Below, one piece after another: positions 24,188 through 32,448 of a stretch of DNA of 64,000 nucleotides. The DNA lies in assembly GCF_947492405.1 (NCBI RefSeq), contig NZ_CANLMP010000005.1:62001-126000 (forward strand). Reading direction: 5' to 3'. Origin of the DNA: an uncultured Aquimarina sp. (GTDB lineage: Bacteria > Bacteroidota > Bacteroidia > Flavobacteriales > Flavobacteriaceae). The notes beneath the pieces are model-generated. The model had not been told where the DNA came from. It saw only the letters and a program-made list of their open reading frames with translations, and made no database searches. The translations under genes were made by a program, and so were the position numbers. Within the stretch, counting starts at the first letter, position 1. Every line of letters begins with the position of its first letter.

Positions 24188-24225
24188 TGCGAAGTTGTCA
24201 CACGATTATGATTTCTGAATCTAAT
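24188..24225 (+). promoter_or_regulatory. Proposed ECF-sigma promoter element, site 3
   Basis: The site reads CGAAGTTGTCACAC, 15 bases, then ATCTAA, the same two blocks and spacing as sites 1 and 2. It begins immediately after a terminator and 91 bases before the SRPBCC gene at 24316, a clean promoter position. Confidence 0.6.
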
Positions 24226-24315
24226 TGTAAACAATTGCGCTGAATACTATGAATAGTGCACTATAGTTCATATTGAGCGAAGTCGAAGTGTGAAAGCGTA
24301 TAAATAATTTAAAAG

Positions 24316-24819
24316 ATGAAAATTAACAAAACCCTTCAAGTAAATGCACCGGCCAGTAGAGTCTGGGAAGTGCTATACACAAATTATGGAGATGCTTGTC
24401 ATTGGGCAAGCACTGTAAACGAATCTAAGAAGCGTGATGTCGTTGGAAGCGATTATGAAGGACGTACTTGTTCTACTGTTTTTGGTGATGTAAGCGAAAT
24501 TATAGATCACGCAGATGCTGATAAAATGGAATTGCAATACCACTTAGATGACACACCTTTCATTATGAAAGCGGCAACAGCAAACTGGAATGTAAAGGCA
24601 ACAAGTATAAACACATCTGACGTTACAATGGATTTAGATGTAACTCTCGCTACCATTCCGGGATTGTTAATGGGATGGATGATTAAGCCAAAGATGCGTA
24701 AGGATATTTATCAAACTTTAGAAGATCTAAAATACTATTTAGAAACAGGAAAACCATCGGAGGTTAAAATCAAATCGGATGTGAAATATTTTAAGAAAAA
24801 AGGCAAAAAAGCTGCATAA
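24316..24819 (+). CDS. Cytoplasmic SRPBCC protein
   Basis: The 167-residue protein starts INKTLQVNAPASRVWEVLYTNYGDACHW, the SRPBCC N-terminal strand and helices, and ends with GWMIKPKMRKDIYQTLEDLKYYLETG, the long pocket helix. A basic tail (KKKGKKAA) follows. It is the first gene of a short operon, followed by a DinB-like lipoprotein (16 bases later) and an exported SRPBCC protein, and is preceded by ECF-element site 3. It resembles the protein at 25487, which keeps the same order but adds a signal peptide. Confidence 0.82.
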   Translation: MKINKTLQVNAPASRVWEVLYTNYGDACHWASTVNESKKRDVVGSDYEGRTCSTVFGDVSEIIDHADADKMELQYHLDDTPFIMKAATANWNVKATSINTSDVTMDLDVTLATIPGLLMGWMIKPKMRKDIYQTLEDLKYYLETGKPSEVKIKSDVKYFKKKGKKAA

Positions 24820-24835
24820 CCAAAAAACTAACCCA

Positions 24836-25429
24836 ATGAAAAATCTTTTCACAAAAGGAATCGTTATTGCCTTAATAGTAATAACTACAATTTCTTGCAC
24901 AGAGCAAGAAGTAAAAACAATAGAGAAAGAAGTTATTGTAGAAGTATCTAAAGGTTTGGATGCAAAAACGCTAAAGTTACAATATGATTTACACGCAAAT
25001 ACGTTTTCAAAAAATCTGTTAGATATATCAGATGCTGAAGCAAATAAGAGAGTAAATAATGCTAACAGCCTTGTTTGGATTGTAGGTCACACTTTAGACT
25101 TACAATACAATATGGCAATGCTTACTGGTCAGACCACTGAGAATCCTTATGCTGAGCAATTTGGTTTTGGAAAGCCATTTGATGCAAAAGCAAAATACCC
25201 ATCGCTAAGTAAGATGATTAAAGATTGGGACGCATTATCACCTAAAATATCTGAAGCTTTAGGAAAAATGAATGAAGAACTATTAAACACCAAAGCTCCT
25301 TTTCCTCTACCTATCGAAGAGCAGACAATGAGAGGCTTATTCGCCTTCCAGATGCATCACTTAGGTTACGAATTTGGACAAATAGGATTATACAGAAAAT
25401 TCTTGGGGAAATCAGCATTTAGTTACTAA
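24836..25429 (+). CDS. DinB-like lipoprotein
   Basis: This 197-residue protein has a lipoprotein signal ending TTISC and then a DinB-type bundle. The histidines sit in NSLVWIVGHTLDLQYNM and in FAFQMHHLGYEFGQIGLYRKFLG, corresponding to the usual second-helix His and C-terminal HH(x)GQ site. It is therefore an outside-facing counterpart of the cytoplasmic DinB proteins at 11364 and 19557. It lies between two SRPBCC genes in the operon with ECF-element site 3, which repeats the SRPBCC plus DinB pairing seen around the sigma gene. Confidence 0.78.
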   Translation: MKNLFTKGIVIALIVITTISCTEQEVKTIEKEVIVEVSKGLDAKTLKLQYDLHANTFSKNLLDISDAEANKRVNNANSLVWIVGHTLDLQYNMAMLTGQTTENPYAEQFGFGKPFDAKAKYPSLSKMIKDWDALSPKISEALGKMNEELLNTKAPFPLPIEEQTMRGLFAFQMHHLGYEFGQIGLYRKFLGKSAFSY

Positions 25430-25486
25430 TAAAAACAAAACAACTATTCCTTCGCGAGGGCATATAAATATTAAAAATAAATAAAA

Positions 25487-26107
25487 ATGAAAGTTACAAT
25501 AAAATCAGTGTTAACAGTAGCTATGTTAGTTTTAGTTAGCACAATGGCTACGGCACAAAGTATGGAAAAGAAATTTCGTACCGTAAAAGTACAGTTAAAG
25601 ATAGATGCACCAGCAGAACGAGTTTGGAAAGCGATGGTATTAGACTATGGTGAAATTTCAAATTTCTCACCTTACATCTACACTTCAGAATATACAAATG
25701 GTTCTCTTAAAGGAGAAATAGGTGCAAAACGTAAATGTAACTTCAATGAAAAAGGTACACAATGGTCGCATGAAAGAATTGCCGATATCGATGCAGAAAA
25801 TATGGTAATGCGTAATGTAGTTTTTGATGGAGCAAAACTTCCATTAAACTTTGACAATTCTCAAGCTTTTTACAGAGTAAAAGATAATGGAGATGGTACT
25901 TCTACTGCATCATACGAGTTTCAGTTTAGAACAAAACCTGCTTTTCTAGGTATGATTGCGAAGGGAGGATTTAAGAAACAAATGTCTGGAACGCTGGTAG
26001 GTCTTAAACATTACATTGAGACTGGTGAGCGTGTGACTGGAGGTACAGATAAATATAAGAAGATAAAGAATAACTATCCCAAAGCTACAGTTGTAAAAAC
26101 AAAATAG
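25487..26107 (+). CDS. Exported SRPBCC protein
   Basis: The 206-residue protein has a signal peptide (1-24, ending ATAQ) and an SRPBCC domain with VQLKIDAPAERVWKAMVLDYGEI, YTNGSLKGEIGAKRKCNF and FRTKPAFLGMIAKGGFKKQ, then a C-terminal helix. The region around TSEYTNG and the pocket helix is like the proteins at 20540 and 24316. It is the last gene of the ECF-site operon and is followed by a hairpin. It probably binds a hydrophobic ligand in the periplasm; the identity is unknown. Confidence 0.8.
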   Translation: MKVTIKSVLTVAMLVLVSTMATAQSMEKKFRTVKVQLKIDAPAERVWKAMVLDYGEISNFSPYIYTSEYTNGSLKGEIGAKRKCNFNEKGTQWSHERIADIDAENMVMRNVVFDGAKLPLNFDNSQAFYRVKDNGDGTSTASYEFQFRTKPAFLGMIAKGGFKKQMSGTLVGLKHYIETGERVTGGTDKYKKIKNNYPKATVVKTK

Positions 26108-26131
26108 AAAAAATTCAGTTATTGACTAAAT

Positions 26132-26166
26132 ACCCTTTTTGTTTCACTTAAACTTAAAGGGTTTTT
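26132..26166 (+). terminator. Probable terminator after the SRPBCC operon
   Basis: A 7-bp stem (ACCCTTT 26132-26138 with AAAGGGT 26156-26162) and a short T-run lie 25 bases after the last SRPBCC stop. Confidence 0.5.
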
Positions 26167-26264
26167 CGTCTTTCTTGGATAATTTTAAATTCCTTCATCT
26201 TATCGAACTTCTTAGTAATAATATAGAATTGATTATTCTAAAACTTATCAAACCTAGATATAAT

Positions 26265-26296
26265 AAGGGTTGCGTTTTGTTCAAAATACAACCCTT
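26265..26296 (-). terminator. Probable terminator after the first GH49-like gene
   Basis: A 14-bp stem with two mismatches (AAGGGTTGCGTTTT against AAAATACAACCCTT) lies 46 bases past the stop of the minus-strand hydrolase gene. A moderately T-rich stretch follows on that strand. Confidence 0.5.
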
Positions 26297-26341
26297 TAAA
26301 ACCTCTACGTTTATATATTCTTTTTATAATCATTAAACCTA

Positions 26342-29002
26342 TTAATGCTTTATCACAAATTGAATACTTTGCGTTTCTTTTTTATTATAATCCACAGATA
26401 GGATATACAATCCTTCAGTAATGGTATCGGTATTAATCATAATATCATTGCTATTAGTTTCTAATTCATTTCCGATGATTTTCTTGACAACTCTACCTTG
26501 TAAATCATAAATGCGCATACTGTGTATTTTTTCTAATGAGGTTTGAAATCGTAATTTAATTTGATCATTTGCCGGATTAGGATACACAGTTATACTGGCA
26601 TTTTTATAGCTGTTATCTACTCTAGAAATATCCGACTCGTTATTAGTGATAGTTCCTGCATTAACTAATTTCCATTTAGTGCAATCACCTGTAAATGCTT
26701 TAGAAACTTGTGTGATTAACGTATTCTCATCTGCAACACAAGCTTGTGATCGTATCCAGTTACCAGTAACTCTATTTTGTATTCTATAATATCCATCACC
26801 AGCATCAATTAGTTGCCATTGAGGATGAGGACCTGTAAATTCACTCCCTACTAATATCACTGGTATACTATCATCTGCCAGATCAGAATCACTTTGAAAC
26901 TTTAATCTACCATTGGTTGCTTTATTGATAATAAAATAATGATCATTGACAGTTTCCTGAAATTGGAACATAGTACAATCACCAGTATTTGCAGTCGGAA
27001 CTATAATTAAACGAGTTCCTGAAGCGCTTGCACAATCCTTAGGTTGCACCCACTGACCAGTGGCTTTATTTTCCAAACGCCAATAATTCGATGTGATGTT
27101 ATCAGTATCTCCATCAGGGTTATCTGCGGCTACTGTTACTCCCGTTTGTTCGATTGTATCCAAACGGTCATCCCAGGTACCGCCTTTAGGAACCATAAAG
27201 GCAAACCAACGTAACTCACCTACATTTTGAGGAATACTACTATCCACAGTTACAGTAGCCGTAGCTGTAGAAGATCCTTCCGTAACAGCTATTGTTGTTA
27301 GCCCATAATTTACTACTGGAGTAACTTTATCATCTTGTAATCTAATACCAATATTACGATCCTCTGAAGCTATATAATCCAGTTTGACCTCATACGATTG
27401 ACCACTTTGTAAATTGGTAGAGGCAGTAATGGAGGATAAATCATCTTCTCCAGTTTGATTATCACACCCGATAAACTTAATCTCACTTAATTTCAGATTT
27501 TCTGTTCCCCATCCATTAAAGTTTTTCAATTCTTCTCCTGCTATAGTAACACAATCGAAAGTAATATTTTCTGGAAATATAGTATTACTATATCCTTTTA
27601 ACCTGCTTTGCATACCACCATTGGCAGCAACTGTCCAATTCTTGAAGGTGATATTTCTAAACTTTGCAGTCGTTAAAGGCTGACCATTACCTCCATTATT
27701 AGGTTGCATTTTAAAATCAAATAGCCTTTTATTTAAACCCGTATCCTCAACTCTAAAATCTTCTAACAAAACGTTTTCAATTACAGCTGTAGGCAGTAAT
27801 CCTTGAAGGTCAATAACGTTACCTCCAGCAGTATTTCCAGGATTACCTCTATGATATAAAATATCACAATCTCTTGCCACACAATTTCCACCACCACCTG
27901 CATAAGTAAAAACAAAATTAGATCCATTACCATCATTCCACGCACTTACTCGTTCAATTAAAACATCTGTCATAAAAGAAGCTACATAATAGCCATCATC
28001 TTGGGTTCTGGCAAAACAATCTTGGACTAGGGCTTTACCAGATACATGGATACCATCTCCATTAGCTCTCCAGGTAAGCATTTTTACCCTTCGTACTTCA
28101 TTCATAATACTTTTACCATCGCCTAATGTAATCGAATGATGAGAAGGGTCTTCTATTGTAATATCTTCAACTTTTATGTTATTACAATCACTCCATCGAA
28201 GAACGCTTTGCTCTTGCTTAATACTATTTTTAAACCTTGGTAGATGACCTCCCGCAATGATTCCTAGTCCATAAATTTTAATATTATCATAAGTCTCATT
28301 TTTTTTAAATGTTCCTTTAACAAAGGCTCCATTAGAAAAGTAATAGTTCACCCCACTTTTTGCGGGGTAATTAGTACCAATATTATGAACTCCAGGTTTA
28401 AATACCACAGTTTGACCTGCTCTTAAATCTATTGCTTTTGGTATAACTGATCCTGGTTGTACGTTTACCAAATTACTTATAGGTTCAATAACATATGGAT
28501 TAGCAAATATTCCTAATGCATTATCTAATTGTGGCTTGCCTGCTGACAGAGGTACAACAGATAAATATGCTGTTTTTCTATAAGCAGTAGTAGGCGCTTG
28601 AATTTTTATCTTAGCCACACGATTTCCCTCTTCCGTTAGGTATTTTACGATTGCCCTTTTTTTGGAAGGTCTTACTTCTAAGTTAGGTATATCAGTATTA
28701 ATCTTTACGATCTTAATCCAAACCGAACCACCTCTGAACTCAAAATTGCTGTATCCCATTTTATACCCTTTCATTGACCTAAGCCCCGTATATCCCGGTA
28801 AATCATTATTCGAAAAAGTGTGGTGCACATGAGCTTCTTTGTAGTTTCCGTTTTCACTAGTTGACACAAATACTTTATAAACCGTAGATTTTGGAATATC
28901 ATTTCTTGGGGATAGTACCCGTACTTCTGATTGCGCTAAAGCAGTGCTTACAAATAAGACACAAAGCAGTAGATATAATAATAATTGTTTTTTAGTTTTC
29001 AT
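26342..29002 (-). CDS. Secreted GH49-like beta-helix glycoside hydrolase with ricin-type lectin and T9SS domain
   Basis: The 886 residues comprise a signal peptide (1-23), an N-terminal beta-sandwich (about 24-190), a right-handed beta-helix (about 195-515), a beta-sandwich linker module (about 520-625), a ricin-B-like lectin (about 638-783) and a type IX sorting domain (about 800-886, with ITVYPNPAND). The helix carries WRANGDGIHV (Asp316) and RTQDDGYYV (Asp335-336), the acidic cluster expected in GH49 and the related GH28 clan. The enzyme is probably exported by T9SS and kept at the surface or released; GH49 enzymes cut alpha-glucans such as dextran, but this branch may attack another polysaccharide. 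A paralogue lies 86 bases upstream. Confidence 0.78.
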   Translation of the reverse strand: MKTKKQLLLYLLLCVLFVSTALAQSEVRVLSPRNDIPKSTVYKVFVSTSENGNYKEAHVHHTFSNNDLPGYTGLRSMKGYKMGYSNFEFRGGSVWIKIVKINTDIPNLEVRPSKKRAIVKYLTEEGNRVAKIKIQAPTTAYRKTAYLSVVPLSAGKPQLDNALGIFANPYVIEPISNLVNVQPGSVIPKAIDLRAGQTVVFKPGVHNIGTNYPAKSGVNYYFSNGAFVKGTFKKNETYDNIKIYGLGIIAGGHLPRFKNSIKQEQSVLRWSDCNNIKVEDITIEDPSHHSITLGDGKSIMNEVRRVKMLTWRANGDGIHVSGKALVQDCFARTQDDGYYVASFMTDVLIERVSAWNDGNGSNFVFTYAGGGGNCVARDCDILYHRGNPGNTAGGNVIDLQGLLPTAVIENVLLEDFRVEDTGLNKRLFDFKMQPNNGGNGQPLTTAKFRNITFKNWTVAANGGMQSRLKGYSNTIFPENITFDCVTIAGEELKNFNGWGTENLKLSEIKFIGCDNQTGEDDLSSITASTNLQSGQSYEVKLDYIASEDRNIGIRLQDDKVTPVVNYGLTTIAVTEGSSTATATVTVDSSIPQNVGELRWFAFMVPKGGTWDDRLDTIEQTGVTVAADNPDGDTDNITSNYWRLENKATGQWVQPKDCASASGTRLIIVPTANTGDCTMFQFQETVNDHYFIINKATNGRLKFQSDSDLADDSIPVILVGSEFTGPHPQWQLIDAGDGYYRIQNRVTGNWIRSQACVADENTLITQVSKAFTGDCTKWKLVNAGTITNNESDISRVDNSYKNASITVYPNPANDQIKLRFQTSLEKIHSMRIYDLQGRVVKKIIGNELETNSNDIMINTDTITEGLYILSVDYNKKETQSIQFVIKH
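26652..27448. repeat. 0.8 kb duplicated lectin/linker block, copy 1
   Basis: This 797-base block encodes the linker beta-sandwich and ricin-like lectin of the first hydrolase. It aligns without gaps to 29381-30177 at a constant offset of 2729 bases. The encoded segments differ at only about six of 264 residues, whereas the flanking catalytic and sorting domains are far more diverged. Confidence 0.9.
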
Positions 29003-29033
29003 AACTATTGTGAGTTTACGTTTTTGATTTATT

Positions 29034-29072
29034 AAAAAACACTCTCAAATCATATATCAATTGAGAGTGTTT
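29034..29072 (-). terminator. Intrinsic terminator between the two GH49-like genes
   Basis: A perfect 12-bp stem (AAACACTCTCAA 29037-29048 with TTGAGAGTGTTT 29061-29072) is followed on the minus strand by a T-run. It stops transcription of the upstream paralogue, so the two genes are probably not a simple operon. Confidence 0.8.
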
Positions 29073-29088
29073 AAAACAATGTTTAGTT

Positions 29089-31773
29089 TTAGTTACTTAT
29101 CACAAATTGAATACTTTTTGAATCTTTTTTCAGATAATCAATCCATAATACATATAGACCTTGTTGCAATCCTGTGGTATTAATGTTTACAGTAGATTGC
29201 CCAGACAGCTTTTTTGTGTCTATTGTAATGATGCTTCTTCCTTGTAGGTCGTAGATATTTATTGACACCATATCTTTAGTATCACCACTTACGAATAACT
29301 GATCTCTGGTGGGGTTGGGATATACGGTTATATTAGTATTTCCTGTAACTACATCGGTCGCCCTTAAGGAAGCATCTATCGTTCCTGCATTAACTAGTTT
29401 CCATTTGGTGCAATCACCTGTAAATGCTTTAGAAACTTGTGTGATTAGCGTATTCTCATCTGCAGCACAAGCTTGTGATCGTATCCAGTTACCAGTAACT
29501 CTATTTTGTATTCTGTGATATCCATCACCAGCATCAATTAGTTGCCATTGAGGATGAGGACCTGTAAATTCACTTCCTACTAATATCACTGGTATACTAT
29601 CATCTGCCAGATTAGAATCACTTTGAAACTTTAATCTACCATTGGTTGCTTTATTGATAATAAAATAATGATCATTGACAGTTTCCTGAAATTGGAACAT
29701 AGTACAATCACCAGTATTTGCAGTCGGAACTATAATTAAACGAGTTCCTGAAGCGCTTGCACAATCCTTAGGTTGCACCCACTGACCAGTGGCTTTATTT
29801 TCCAAACGCCAATAATTCGATGTGATGTTATCAGTATCTCCATCAGGGTTATCTGTAGCTACCGTTACTCCCGTTTGTTCGATTGTATCCAAACGGTCAT
29901 CCCAGGTACCGCCTTTAGGAACCATAAAGGCAAACCAACGTAACTCACCTACATTTTGAGGAATACTACTATCCACAGTTACAGTAGCCGTAGCTGTAGA
30001 AGATCCTTCCGTAATAGCTATTGTTGTTAGCCCATAATTTACTACTGGAGTAACTTTATCATCTTGTAATCTAATACCAATATTACGATCCTCTGAAGCT
30101 ATATAATCCAGTTTGACCTCATACGATTGACCACTTTGTAAATTGGCAGAGGCAGTAATGGAGGATAAATCATCTTCCATTTCATTACTACAACTTTTAA
30201 ATGTTATCTCATTTAGTTTTATGTTTTTCATCCTCCAGCCGTCGAAATTTTTCAGTTCTTCTCCCGCTATGTTTATACAATCGAAAATTACACCTTCTGG
30301 AACTACTATATCATTCCATCCCTCAATCCTATTAGGATAACCACCCGTACCAGCAGCCGTAATATTTCTGAAAGTAATATTTCTAAATCGAGTATTGTTA
30401 TTTGGTGTATCTGCGGGTCTAAATGGATTTTGACCTATAACAAGATGAAAAATCTCTCTGTCTGCTTTCTCATCATCTATCCTTATATCTTCTAAAGTAA
30501 TATTTTCAATAACCTGATTTTCATATAACCCAGAAAGAGATATTACTCCTGAGTGATAGTCTTTCCAGCCATTATTATTAGCACCACCTGGATCATCTTT
30601 ATTAAATCTAGTACGTGCGTATATAACATCACAATTTCGTGTAACTGCATTTTTGCCACCTCCATAGTATGAAAACAAAAAAGAAGTACCATTAAAATCA
30701 TTCCAGGTAGTAAGTCGTTCTTGAGTAACCCCATCCATATAAGAAGCAATATAACTAGCATCGTCTTGTACACGGATAAAACAATCCTGAACAAGTGCTT
30801 TTCCTGTAACATGTGGTCCATCACTATTAGCTCGCCATCCGATTATTTTAATCTTCTTTATAACGTTTCTTCCATTTTCACCTGGTCCCAGAATGCAGGT
30901 GTGATGAGAAGGGTCTTCAAAAGTAATGCCTTCTACAGTAACGTTATTTGCTTTAAATCGTATGATAGGATGTTTAAATCTTTCACCATTGTTATCATAT
31001 CTTTTTAAGTGAGCAGTACTGACAATTCCATAACCATACATCCGGACATCATTATATACGCCATCTTTCAAAAAATTACCTTTTACATAAGATCCGTTAG
31101 AGAAATAGTAATTAACACCACTTTTAAGCGGATAGTCTTCACCAATATTATGCGTTCCGGGTTTAAATACCACTGTTTGGCCCGCAGTTATGTTTGCAGG
31201 ACGCGGTATTACTTCACCTGGTTCCACATTTACCACGTTATTCGATGGGATATCTGTGAAAGGGTTTGCAAAAAGCCCTAACGCATTGTCCAATTTTTGT
31301 TCGTCATTTACCAAAGGGACTACTGATAAATATGGTGCTTTGAAGTAATCATTGGTAGGTGCGTGTATTTTTATTTTTGCAATACGAAATCCGTTTTCAT
31401 CTATTTCATAAAAAACTTCTGCTTGTTTTGCTTTCGGCCTTACTTCCAAGTTAGGTACATTTTTATTTGGCATTTTGATCATTGCCCAAGCGGCACCACC
31501 TTTAAATTCAAAATTAACATATGACATACGATAACCAGCTAAATAACGATTATAACCAAAAGCGTCATTGCTCCCTTTCCAATTTTCTTTAGTAAAATGT
31601 ACGTGTGCTTTTTTATAGCTACCATTTATTGAATTAGCAATAGAGACTTCATACTCATTTGATTTTGGAATATCGTTTCTAGGTGATAGTACTCTAGTTT
31701 CTGTTTGTGCTACTACATTTATAAATGACAAGTGTAGAAGTAAAACAAATAGTAGTTTTTCTATTTTTTTCAT
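29089..31773 (-). CDS. Secreted GH49-like beta-helix glycoside hydrolase, paralogue
   Basis: From the ATG at 31773, which gives a clean signal peptide (MKKIEKLLFVLLL), the protein has about 894 residues and the same domain order as its neighbour: N-terminal sandwich, beta-helix, linker module, ricin-like lectin and T9SS sorting domain (ITVYPNPTRDQ). The catalytic region reads WRANSDGPHV, so the Gly of GDG is Ser, while RVQDDASYI keeps the Asp pair. An upstream start would add 30 residues before the signal and is unlikely. The C-terminal modules are almost identical to copy 1, the catalytic parts much less so, suggesting different substrate positions or linkages. Confidence 0.78.
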   Translation of the reverse strand: MKKIEKLLFVLLLHLSFINVVAQTETRVLSPRNDIPKSNEYEVSIANSINGSYKKAHVHFTKENWKGSNDAFGYNRYLAGYRMSYVNFEFKGGAAWAMIKMPNKNVPNLEVRPKAKQAEVFYEIDENGFRIAKIKIHAPTNDYFKAPYLSVVPLVNDEQKLDNALGLFANPFTDIPSNNVVNVEPGEVIPRPANITAGQTVVFKPGTHNIGEDYPLKSGVNYYFSNGSYVKGNFLKDGVYNDVRMYGYGIVSTAHLKRYDNNGERFKHPIIRFKANNVTVEGITFEDPSHHTCILGPGENGRNVIKKIKIIGWRANSDGPHVTGKALVQDCFIRVQDDASYIASYMDGVTQERLTTWNDFNGTSFLFSYYGGGKNAVTRNCDVIYARTRFNKDDPGGANNNGWKDYHSGVISLSGLYENQVIENITLEDIRIDDEKADREIFHLVIGQNPFRPADTPNNNTRFRNITFRNITAAGTGGYPNRIEGWNDIVVPEGVIFDCINIAGEELKNFDGWRMKNIKLNEITFKSCSNEMEDDLSSITASANLQSGQSYEVKLDYIASEDRNIGIRLQDDKVTPVVNYGLTTIAITEGSSTATATVTVDSSIPQNVGELRWFAFMVPKGGTWDDRLDTIEQTGVTVATDNPDGDTDNITSNYWRLENKATGQWVQPKDCASASGTRLIIVPTANTGDCTMFQFQETVNDHYFIINKATNGRLKFQSDSNLADDSIPVILVGSEFTGPHPQWQLIDAGDGYHRIQNRVTGNWIRSQACAADENTLITQVSKAFTGDCTKWKLVNAGTIDASLRATDVVTGNTNITVYPNPTRDQLFVSGDTKDMVSINIYDLQGRSIITIDTKKLSGQSTVNINTTGLQQGLYVLWIDYLKKDSKSIQFVISN
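29381..30177. repeat. 0.8 kb duplicated lectin/linker block, copy 2
   Basis: Second copy of the block at 26652-27448, in the same orientation and frame and with no length change. The near-identity limited to this part points to recent gene conversion or unequal exchange between tandem genes. Confidence 0.9.
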
Positions 31774-32448
31774 AACAATAGGGTTTAAAAGTGAATTAGT
31801 AATTTTTGGTTCTGTTTTGTATCTATTTTTACATTTTTTCATTCCTACTAATTGCCAAAGCAACTGTATTTCAGATTTCTACAGGAATTGAGCTTCAACG
31901 CATTTTTAGATTTGGTATTTTGATATTTAATCTCTTCAAAATAGGAAAGTGAATTAGATAAGAGTTTTGGGGTCTTCATAGTAATAGTATATATAAGTTT
32001 TAATAATGTTTAATTCATTTATAAAATTTTGTTGAATATTATTTAAAACATTCATACGAAGATTTTCTAACACCTGAAATAATTATCGAAATGACCCTAA
32101 AACAAATACTATGAATTAGTCATTTTTATACATATTCTTAAACTACTAGACAAAATTTATTTAAATCGCACTACTTATAACAGATACTATGTTTACCTGT
32201 TCATTTGGGGTAAAAGAAGATTAGTTACTTTATGTAAAACATCAGTCATTTTTTTAATTAATCAAAGAATAAAAATGAGATTCCCACAAATCACTTTAGT
32301 TCTATGTATTAAAAACGTTTTACTATTGTATAACTATAAAAGTGTTTTCAAAATTAGTTATTGAGGAGATTATAATAGGATACATATCACGACAATTAAT
32401 TAGCGAAATGCGACAAAATCTCTATTTTATAAGGTTTTTGATAAATGG
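31774..32448. other. 675-base intergenic region upstream of the GH49-like genes
   Basis: This AT-rich region should carry the promoter of the paralogous hydrolases and possibly sites for the adjacent AraC-type regulator. It contains one short minus-strand frame (31848-31979, listed separately). I found no terminator or clear TAnnTTTG promoter. Confidence 0.4.
31848..31979 (-). CDS. Possible 43-residue leader peptide
   Basis: An ATG-started frame encodes a short basic peptide beginning MKTPKLLSNSLSYFEEIKYQ and ending CFGN. It ends 75 bases before the hydrolase start codon. I do not recognise it and it has no membrane helix or signal. It could be a translated leader or a chance frame in AT-rich DNA. 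Confidence 0.25.
   Translation of the reverse strand: MKTPKLLSNSLSYFEEIKYQNTKSKNALKLNSCRNLKYSCFGN

Noticed and set aside
26139..26336. 65-codon plus-strand frame after the SRPBCC operon
   Set aside because: It overlaps two hairpins and has a low-complexity AT-rich composition without motifs.
26652..30177. 0.8 kb repeat as an insertion sequence
   Set aside because: The repeat is in-frame lectin coding sequence with no terminal inverted repeats or transposase.
31774..31863. Longer start of the second GH49-like protein
   Set aside because: The 30 extra residues precede a good signal peptide and are not shared with the paralogue.
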